Source: Actinomycetes bacterium (GTDB lineage Bacteria; Actinomycetota; Actinomycetes; Actinomycetales; Microbacteriaceae). Taken from it: 11,543 nucleotides of DNA. Where the stretch lies: NCBI GenBank assembly GCA_023432305.1, contig JAEYUT010000245.1, positions 1 through 11,543 of the forward strand. Direction: 5' to 3'. The position numbers were made by a program, and so were the translations under genes. Numbering within the stretch: the stretch's first letter is position 1; every line of letters starts with the position of its first letter. Below the pieces are notes generated by a model. The model did not search any database, was not told the origin of the DNA, and saw nothing but the letters and a program-made list of their open reading frames with translations. Below are positions 6,299 to 11,543 of the stretch, piece by piece.

Positions 6299-7600
6299 TC
6301 AGCCGGCGTACGGGGGCAGAACGTCACGCTCGACAGACTGCACGGGCAGGGGAGCGGTCTGCGAGAACTCGCCGAGCAGGGCGATCTCGCCGTTGATCAC
6401 GGTCGCAAGGCGCCGGATGCCCTCGCGGATGAAATCGGGCTGTGGGTAGCAGAACGACAGGCGGATGTTGCGCCGCCCGTTGCCATCCGCGTAGAAGGCG
6501 GTGCCGGGGGTGTAGGCGACGAGCTCCTTGACGGCACGCGGGAGCATGGCCTTCGAATCGAGGTACTCCGGCATCGTGAGCCAGATGTAGAACCCACCCG
6601 TGGGTGTCGTCCACTCCATTCCCGGCAGGTAGTCCCTCAGTGCGGCGAGCATCGCGTCGCGGCGCTCACGATAGACGCCGCGGAAGGTATCGATCTGGCC
6701 ACGCCAGTCGGCGTTGTCCATGAATTCGGAGATCACGAGCTGTCCGAACGAGGAGGGGGACAGGATGGCGGCCTCATTGGCGAGGACGAGCTTCTCGCGG
6801 ATGGCGTGCGGAGCGATCGCCCAGCCGACGCGCAGACCGGGAGCGAGGGTCTTCGAGAAGGTCCCGAGGTAGACCACGCCGTCTTCGTCGATGGAGCGCA
6901 TGGCGGCCGGGGGAGCCTGTTCGAAGTGAAGCAACCCGTAGGGGTTGTCCTCGAGCACCAGGATTCCGGCGGCGCGCGCGATCTCCACGATTTCGACACG
7001 CCGCTCCCAGCTGAGGGTGACCCCGGTCGGGTTCTGGAAGCTCGGGATCGTGTAGAGGAACTTGATCCGCTTGCCCTCTGCCTGCACGCGAGCGATGGTC
7101 TCGCGAAGCGCCTGCGGGTTCATGCCCTCCTCGTCCATGGGGACGTGCACAACCTCGCCCTGGAACGACCGGAAGACGGTGATCGCGGTCACGTAGCTCG
7201 GGCCCTCCGCGATGATCACATCGCCCGGGTCGAGGAAGATCTTGGCGAGCAGCTCCAGCGCATGCTGGGATCCGGTCGTCACGACGACGTCGTCGACCGA
7301 GCCGTGGATTCCTTCGAGCGCCATGACCTCGAGGATCTGCTCACGCAGGCGGGGAATCCCCTGACCCGAGCCGTACTGCAGCGCAACGGCGCCATGCTCG
7401 GCGATCGTGCGCTCCACCGCGCCTTCGATGAGATCCGAGGGGAGCGCAGAGACGTACGGCATGCCACCCGCGAGCGACACCACTTCAGGTCGGCTCGCGA
7501 CGGCGAAGAGAGCTCGAACCTCCGAGGCGGCGAGGCCGCTCGTTCGCGCCGCGTAGTGGGAATACCACGGGTCGAGGTTGTTGCCCTGAGTCTGCTGCAT
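6299..7600 (-). CDS. PLP-dependent aminotransferase, fold type I (class I/II)
   Basis: This is a cytoplasmic PLP enzyme of the LysN/2-aminoadipate aminotransferase-like group; the substrate is unknown. The 433-residue product has SLAGGMPYVSALP (42-54), TTGSQHALELLAK for the cofactor phosphate (108-120), NPTGV (190-194, Asn190), LVLEDNPYG (214-222, Asp218 and Tyr221), the PLP lysine in GTFSKTLAPGLRVGW (Lys250) and NIRLSFCYPQP (378-388, Arg380 for the substrate carboxylate). No GntR-type DNA-binding domain precedes it, so it is not a MocR regulator. The start is uncertain. ATG 7600 fits the beginning of family-like sequence; ATG 7624 would add eight residues. The frame is open up to 7765, but that part runs through the trxA hairpin. 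It sits between trxA and ddl on the same strand. A role in amino acid metabolism, perhaps feeding wall synthesis, is only a guess. Confidence 0.88.
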   Translation of the reverse strand: MQQTQGNNLDPWYSHYAARTSGLAASEVRALFAVASRPEVVSLAGGMPYVSALPSDLIEGAVERTIAEHGAVALQYGSGQGIPRLREQILEVMALEGIHGSVDDVVVTTGSQHALELLAKIFLDPGDVIIAEGPSYVTAITVFRSFQGEVVHVPMDEEGMNPQALRETIARVQAEGKRIKFLYTIPSFQNPTGVTLSWERRVEIVEIARAAGILVLEDNPYGLLHFEQAPPAAMRSIDEDGVVYLGTFSKTLAPGLRVGWAIAPHAIREKLVLANEAAILSPSSFGQLVISEFMDNADWRGQIDTFRGVYRERRDAMLAALRDYLPGMEWTTPTGGFYIWLTMPEYLDSKAMLPRAVKELVAYTPGTAFYADGNGRRNIRLSFCYPQPDFIREGIRRLATVINGEIALLGEFSQTAPLPVQSVERDVLPPYAG

Positions 7601-7733
7601 CACGTATCCGTTCGATCGGTGCATTCCAGGGTAGTCGGCGAACCTGCGACCGAGGCCACCGCCTGCTGCGTCCGTGGCCGCGGATGCCGTATTGGTCACA
7701 CGTGAAACGGGGAGCGGTTGCGCTTGGAGATGC

Positions 7734-7767
7734 CGATGGCCCCCGATCCTCGGATCGGGGGCCATCG
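7734..7767 (-). terminator. strong hairpin after trxA, probable terminator
   Basis: CGATGGCCCCCGATCC (7734-7749) pairs perfectly with its reverse complement at 7752-7767. This gives a 16-base, very GC-rich stem with a minimal loop, 16 bases past the trxA stop on the minus strand. No T run follows, but many actinobacterial terminators lack one. It would separate the trxB-trxA unit from the aminotransferase-ddl unit. I see no convincing promoter between it and the aminotransferase, so some read-through cannot be excluded. Confidence 0.75.
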
Positions 7768-7783
7768 AAACCGGGAAGGCAGG

Positions 7784-8107
7784 TTACTTGAGGAAGTCGG
7801 CCAGGTCGGCTTCGAGCGCGGGCTTCGGCTTCGCGCCGATCACGCGCTTCACGACCTCGCCGTTCTGGAAGACGAACATCGCCGGAATGGACGTGATGCC
7901 GTACTTCATCGCGGTCTCCGGGTTCGCGTCGACATCGAGCTTCACGATGTCGATCTTGTCGGCGTGCTCCGCGGCGATCGAGTCGAGGATCGGCGACACC
8001 GCGCGGCACGGGCCGCACCAGGTGGCCCAGAAGTCGACCATCACAGGCTTCTCAGAGGCGAGCACCTCGTCGGCGAACGTGGCGTCGGTGACATCCTTGG
8101 TGGACAT
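7784..8107 (-). CDS. trxA: thioredoxin
   Basis: Thioredoxin is the small cytoplasmic dithiol protein that reduces disulfides in ribonucleotide reductase, peroxidases and other partners, and is recharged by TrxB. The 107-residue product is of standard length and has the active site FWATWCGPCR with Cys31 and Cys34. It also has the buried Asp25 of the VDFWA strand and the cis-proline loop TSIPAMFVF (Pro75). ATG 8107 is preceded on the minus strand by GGAAAGGAAG (complement of 8111-8120), a good ribosome site. It lies 33 bases after trxB, so the two are very likely one operon. In mycobacteria the equivalent gene at this locus is named trxC. Confidence 0.97.
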   Translation of the reverse strand: MSTKDVTDATFADEVLASEKPVMVDFWATWCGPCRAVSPILDSIAAEHADKIDIVKLDVDANPETAMKYGITSIPAMFVFQNGEVVKRVIGAKPKPALEADLADFLK

Positions 8108-8140
8108 GTGCTTCCTTTCCTGAAGCGGGATGAGTTCGGT

Positions 8141-9103
8141 TCAGACGGCGGCGGCCGTCGCGGCGGCAGTCTGGGCTGCATCCGCGAGGTCGGCGAGGTA
8201 GTGCTCGGCGTCGAGCGCGGCGACGACACCCGATCCGGCGGCGGTGGCCGCCTGCTTGTAGGTGGGGTCGACCACATCGCCTGCGGCGAAGACACCCGGC
8301 AGGCTCGTGCGCGAGCTGCGCCCCTCGACGGCGATGGTGCCCTCGGGCGCGAGGTCGAGCTGGCCGTGCACGAGGTGCGTGCGCGGGTCGGCGCCGATCG
8401 CCACGAACAGGCCCTCGATGTCGAGGGTCGTCTCGGATCCGTCGATCGTGTTGGTGAGTCCGATCCCGGTGACCTTGTCGGCACCGTAGATGCTCGAGAC
8501 CTCGCTGTTCCAGATGATCTGGATCTTGGGGTCGGCGAATGCGCGCTCCTGCATGGCCTTGGAGGCACGGAACTCGTCGCGGCGGTGGATGAGGTAGACG
8601 ACATCCGCGAAGCGGGTGAGGAAGGTGGCCTCCTCGAGGGCGGAGTCACCGCCGCCCACGACCGCGACCTTCTTCTGACGGAAGAATGCGCCGTCGCAGG
8701 TGGCGCACCACGACACCCCGTAGCCGGAGAGGCGCTCCTCGTCGGGGAGCCCGAGCTTGCGGTACGCGGATCCGGTGGCGTAGATCACGGCGTGGGCCTC
8801 GTGCACGTCGCCGTTGCCGAGGGTGACGCGCTTGATGTCGCCATCGAGTTCGAGCGCGACGACGTCGTCGTAGACGATCTCGGCGCCGAACTTCTCCGCC
8901 TGCTGCTGCATGCGCACCATGAGGTCGGGGCCCATGATCCCGTCGGGGAATCCGGGGAAGTTCTCGACCTCGGTGGTCTTCATGAGCTCGCCGCCGAACT
9001 CGACCGAACTCGCGATGACGAGGGGTTCGAGGTTGGCGCGCGCGGCGTAGATCGCGGCGGTGTAGCCGGCGGGGCCGGATCCGATGATGATGACGTGGCG
9101 CAT
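8141..9103 (-). CDS. trxB: thioredoxin reductase (NADPH)
   Basis: TrxB is a homodimeric FAD enzyme that passes electrons from NADPH to thioredoxin. The 320-residue product shows the FAD-binding VIIIGSGPAGYTAAIYAAR (4-22), the redox pair in SWCATCDG (Cys133 and Cys136), the NADPH-binding VVGGGDSALEEA (148-159) with HRRDEFRAS (173-181), and the second FAD motif GVFAAGDVVDPTYKQA near the C terminus. ATG 9103 is chosen because it starts directly at MRHVIIIGSG and has AGGAG nine bases upstream (complement of 9113-9117). An in-frame start at 9145 would add 14 residues with no family similarity and would lie upstream of the predicted promoter start. A SigR-type promoter precedes the gene. Confidence 0.97.
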   Translation of the reverse strand: MRHVIIIGSGPAGYTAAIYAARANLEPLVIASSVEFGGELMKTTEVENFPGFPDGIMGPDLMVRMQQQAEKFGAEIVYDDVVALELDGDIKRVTLGNGDVHEAHAVIYATGSAYRKLGLPDEERLSGYGVSWCATCDGAFFRQKKVAVVGGGDSALEEATFLTRFADVVYLIHRRDEFRASKAMQERAFADPKIQIIWNSEVSSIYGADKVTGIGLTNTIDGSETTLDIEGLFVAIGADPRTHLVHGQLDLAPEGTIAVEGRSSRTSLPGVFAAGDVVDPTYKQAATAAGSGVVAALDAEHYLADLADAAQTAAATAAAV

Positions 9104-9138
9104 CCCGTGGGTCTCCTGTCGAGGGGGTCGCGAGGTAC

Positions 9139-9164
9139 AACACATCCTAGGTGCCGGGCATTCC
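9139..9164 (-). promoter_or_regulatory. SigR/SigH-type (thiol stress) promoter of trxB-trxA
   Basis: On the minus strand GGAAT (9164-9160) is followed by exactly 18 bases and then GTT (9141-9139), continuing as GTTG. This matches the GGAAT-N18-GTT consensus of actinobacterial SigR (Streptomyces) and SigH (Mycobacterium) promoters. The trxBA operon is a classic target of those sigma factors. The predicted transcript start, near 9130, leaves a short leader containing the ribosome site at 9113-9117. TAGGAT (complement of 9146-9151) might act as an overlapping housekeeping -10 box. Confidence 0.75.
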
Positions 9165-9179
9165 GCGAGACGGGCGAGG

Positions 9180-9193
9180 CTCCGGTCCCGGAG
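9180..9193 (-). terminator. weak hairpin after murJ
   Basis: CTCCGG (9180-9185) and CCGGAG (9188-9193) form a short GC-rich inverted repeat twelve bases after the murJ stop codon and before the trxB promoter. There is no T run and the stem is only six bases, so it may be a weak terminator or chance in GC-rich DNA. Confidence 0.3.
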
Positions 9194-9205
9194 GGGGCGA
9201 CTGCC

Positions 9206-10843
9206 TCAGCTGCGGCCCAGGCGACGCAGCACCGGACCGACGGCGGCCCGCAGCTCCGGCACACGCAGTGCCACCAGCACGGCGAGGTAGCTCAGCAGCG
9301 TCGCGGCGCCCACGGCGCAGATCGACAGGAACGCCTCGACGCGGCCCGCGACCGCGAATCCCTCACTGAATCCTCCGAGCAGCCACAGCACGCCCACGCC
9401 GATGCCGATGGCGACGAGGGCGACACCGGTGAACAGCACGACCCGGCCCACGATGCGTCGCCCGTCGACGCCGTCGATGCGACGCCGGAGCACGAGAGCG
9501 AGCACGATCGCCTGCACAGTGCTCGCAACTGTCGTGGCGAACGCCACGCCCATGCCGATCTGCGGCTCGGGGACGGCGACGGCGACAGCGACGAGCGCAC
9601 CGGTGACCGTGATGCCCTGCAGAACCTTGATGAGGAAGGGCGTGCGGGTGTCGCCGAGCGCGAAGAACCCCCGCTGCAGCACGAACATCGCCGAATACGG
9701 GATCAGGCCGATGAGGTACGCGATGAGCACCGAACTGATGCCCACGATCTCGCCCGGCGTCCTCCCGAAGAAGGCACCGAACGGCAGCGCCGCCGCGCCG
9801 ATCGCCGCACCAGCGCCGGTCACGAGCATGAGGATGACGCGCAGCGAACTGGAGATGTCAGCGCGCACATCGTCGATCTCGCCCGCGCTGGCGTGCGCGC
9901 TCATCCGGGTGAAGTACGGCGTCGCGATCGACAGCGCGATGATCGAGTGCGGAAGCATGAACAGCAGCCATGCCGTGTTCAGCACAGCGTTCGAGGGGTC
10001 GTTCTCGCCGGCGAGCGAGGCCACGCGCGTCTGCACGACGATCGTCAGCTGGGTGACCACGACCATGCCGAACATCCAGCCCGCTGAGGCACCCGTGGCG
10101 CGCAGACCCACCCCTCGCCAGTGGAAGTCGGGACGGAACCGAAGACCCGTGCGCTTCCAGAACAGGGTCAGCACGAGACACTGCACCGCGATGCCGAACG
10201 TCGCCCCACCCGCGAGGAGGATGATCTGCTCCTCCGACCAGGACGAGGGGTCGCGGTGGGCGGGATCGAAGCCGAAGAGCGCCCCGAAGGTCACATACGT
10301 CGCGATGAGCACGACATTGTTGAGGACGGGTGCCCAGGTGTACGGACCGAACACCTTGCGGGCGTTCAGCACCTCGCCGAGGAGCGCATAGACCGCGTAG
10401 AAGAACACCTGCGGCATGCACCAGTAGGCGAAGGCGATCGTGAGGGCGAGACCGTCGGCCGACAGGGCGCGCCCTTCCTGGATGTACAGCGGCACGATCA
10501 GGGGAACGAGCAGCGTGAGCACCGCCGCGATCGCGAGACACGCGGTGATCCCGAGCGTCAGGAGCTTGTTGACGAAGCCCTGTCCTCCGTCCTCATGCTT
10601 CGCGGCGCGCACGATCTGCGGGACGAGCACCGCACTCGTGAGACCACCGGCGACGAGCGCGAAGATGTTCGACGGCAGCGTGTTGGCGACCGACCAGGCG
10701 TTCACCGCCTGGTTCTGCTGTCCCAGCACCCATGCCAGCAGGGCGAGATTGACGAAACCGAGCAGCCGCGACACGAGCGTCCCTGCGGCGATGGTCGTAC
10801 TCGCTCGCCGGATCGCTCCGTCGTCGACAGCCTGGTCAGTCAC
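9206..10843 (-). CDS. murJ: lipid II flippase MurJ (MviN)
   Basis: MurJ is the MOP-family transporter that moves lipid II across the cytoplasmic membrane for peptidoglycan synthesis. The 545-residue product is hydrophobic throughout, with about fourteen likely membrane segments. Early family marks are GTLVSRLLGF (21-30) and SVANTLPSNIFALVAGGLTSAVLVPQIVRA (51-80, the actinobacterial form of this loop). Later there is LIPYSAMFVLQRGFFALGDTRTPF in the second half. It lacks the long C-terminal pseudokinase and extracellular part of mycobacterial MurJ and ends soon after the last membrane segment (RVPELRAAVGPVLRRLGRS). GTG 10843 overlaps the upstream gene's end by eight bases. GAGGGA lies about five bases before the start, so translation is probably coupled. 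Positions matching E. coli Arg24 and Arg52 appear replaced. Confidence 0.94.
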   Translation of the reverse strand: MTDQAVDDGAIRRASTTIAAGTLVSRLLGFVNLALLAWVLGQQNQAVNAWSVANTLPSNIFALVAGGLTSAVLVPQIVRAAKHEDGGQGFVNKLLTLGITACLAIAAVLTLLVPLIVPLYIQEGRALSADGLALTIAFAYWCMPQVFFYAVYALLGEVLNARKVFGPYTWAPVLNNVVLIATYVTFGALFGFDPAHRDPSSWSEEQIILLAGGATFGIAVQCLVLTLFWKRTGLRFRPDFHWRGVGLRATGASAGWMFGMVVVTQLTIVVQTRVASLAGENDPSNAVLNTAWLLFMLPHSIIALSIATPYFTRMSAHASAGEIDDVRADISSSLRVILMLVTGAGAAIGAAALPFGAFFGRTPGEIVGISSVLIAYLIGLIPYSAMFVLQRGFFALGDTRTPFLIKVLQGITVTGALVAVAVAVPEPQIGMGVAFATTVASTVQAIVLALVLRRRIDGVDGRRIVGRVVLFTGVALVAIGIGVGVLWLLGGFSEGFAVAGRVEAFLSICAVGAATLLSYLAVLVALRVPELRAAVGPVLRRLGRS

Positions 10844-11543
10844 CGGATCCCTCTGTGTCCTCCTCGCGCACGCGCGCCTTGCGACGGAGAAGGATCAGAC
10901 GAATGATGCCCGCCACGAAGATCCCGACGAGCAGCAGAACGAACACGAGCGTGCCGATGCCCTCCCACTCCGCACGGACGGTGATGTTGGCGTAGTCGGA
11001 GTCGACGGCGATCCCGCTCACGCTGCTCAGGGACGTAAGCACCCGCACCTCGCCGTTCGCGATCGCCTCGACGGGGATGTAGGCGGAGGCGGTCGCGTTC
11101 GGCTCCACGGTCAGATCCACCGGGCCTTCAGCACGCAGGATCGGGCTGCGGGGAACAGCACTGACGCGCACCACGATCGCGAGGTCCAGTGCGTTGCTCA
11201 CGGAGACCCGAAGGCCGGTGCTGCGCGCGAGAAGCACGCGGTCGCTCCCGCGTTCGATCCGCACGGAGGTGACGATCGCCTCCGAGCGCGTCTCGAAGGC
11301 CCCGACGGCATCGTCCCACTCGGAGTCCTCGATCCACGCTGCGCCGTAGAGGGCGATGTGGGCGAGGTTGCGCGGTTCGAGCAGCAGCTCGGGTGCGACG
11401 ACGACGGAGGAGAACACCTGCTCGGCATCCACATCGCCGAGCAGATCGACGAACACCGCCTCGCGTTCTTCGTCGCGAACGGCGTCGCCGAGTGCGGCCG
11501 GAGTCGGCGTGGTGGCGAGCACCTCGCTGAGCGGCACGATCTG
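10836..11543 (-). CDS. DUF6049-type membrane protein, C-terminal part
   Basis: Only the last 235 residues are in the window; the frame stays open through the right edge (first visible residues QIVPLSEVLATTPTP). The visible part is an extracytoplasmic region without recognisable catalytic motifs. It includes a beta-rich stretch reminiscent of an immunoglobulin-like fold (VLLARSTGLRVSVSNALDLA through EPNATASAYIPVEAIANGEV). One membrane helix follows near residues 197-219 (IGTLVFVLLLVGIFVAGII), then a short basic-acidic tail. Position, orientation and topology match the protein encoded just before murJ in actinobacteria (Rv3909 in M. tuberculosis), and the eight-base overlap supports a shared role. 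Its biochemical function is not known to me. The family name is inferred from context and topology, not from a profile match. Confidence 0.75.
   Translation of the reverse strand, partial: QIVPLSEVLATTPTPAALGDAVRDEEREAVFVDLLGDVDAEQVFSSVVVAPELLLEPRNLAHIALYGAAWIEDSEWDDAVGAFETRSEAIVTSVRIERGSDRVLLARSTGLRVSVSNALDLAIVVRVSAVPRSPILRAEGPVDLTVEPNATASAYIPVEAIANGEVRVLTSLSSVSGIAVDSDYANITVRAEWEGIGTLVFVLLLVGIFVAGIIRLILLRRKARVREEDTEGSGD

Noticed and set aside
7694..7709. Fourth parS-like site (GGTCACACGTGAAACG)
   Set aside because: Only the right half matches well; four of sixteen bases differ, including three in the left arm. The three true sites in the window are exact.
7604..7765. N-terminal extension of the aminotransferase starting at 7765
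   Set aside because: The start lies inside the hairpin that follows trxA, and the added residues do not look like the family. Starts at 7600 or 7624 are more likely.
9104..9145. Start of trxB at 9145
   Set aside because: The 14 extra residues are unrelated to TrxB and would begin upstream of the predicted SigR-type transcript start. ATG 9103 has a clear ribosome site.
7718..10087. Very long plus-strand open frame of 789 codons opposite trxA, trxB and murJ
   Set aside because: It runs through the trxA hairpin and is antisense to three well-recognised genes. The product is repetitive in Arg, Asp, Glu, Gly and His, as expected for a GC-rich shadow frame.
1..11543. Mobile elements, CRISPR arrays, tRNA or rRNA genes, or a foreign island
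   Set aside because: I found no transposase, integrase, spaced repeats, cloverleaf or rRNA sequence, and base and codon use look even throughout. Gene order matches the vertically inherited origin region.

Overview
This is the chromosomal region next to the replication origin of a high-GC Gram-positive bacterium. It is an actinobacterium, most likely a Microbacteriaceae member such as Microbacterium; the family is inferred from gene content, gene order and protein style, not from a search. The order rpmH-rnpA-yidD-yidC-khpB(jag)-rsmG-parA-parB, facing trxA-trxB-murJ-DUF6049, is the classic actinobacterial block beside dnaA. dnaA itself would lie just left of base 1 and is not in the window.

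Layout. Bases 1-254 form a leader with DnaA-box-like sequences and a good sigma-70-type promoter for rpmH. Bases 255-3211 carry a tight plus-strand run: ribosomal protein L34, the RNase P protein, YidD, the YidC insertase, the KH/R3H RNA-binding protein KhpB and the 16S rRNA methyltransferase RsmG. Bases 3385-5261 hold the chromosome-partition pair parA-parB. Three exact copies of the ParB-binding site parS lie at 2557, 3217 and 3356. A hairpin terminator at 5278-5315 separates this half from the minus-strand half.

The minus-strand half is read from the right edge toward 5328. It holds a DUF6049-type membrane protein (cut by the window edge), murJ (lipid II flippase), trxB-trxA (thioredoxin reductase and thioredoxin), a fold-type I PLP aminotransferase and ddl (D-Ala-D-Ala ligase). 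A SigR/SigH-type promoter (GGAAT-N18-GTT) precedes trxB and suggests thiol-stress control of trxBA.

Together the genes cover RNA processing and ribosome maturation, membrane protein insertion, chromosome segregation, disulfide reduction and peptidoglycan precursor synthesis and export. I see no mobile element, CRISPR array, tRNA, rRNA or clearly novel system. The points most worth a second look are the parS sites and how they overlap the starts of rsmG and parA, the SigR-type promoter, the differences from the mycobacterial locus (no sigM pair, ddl and an aminotransferase in the cwlM position), and substitutions in MurJ and Ddl.
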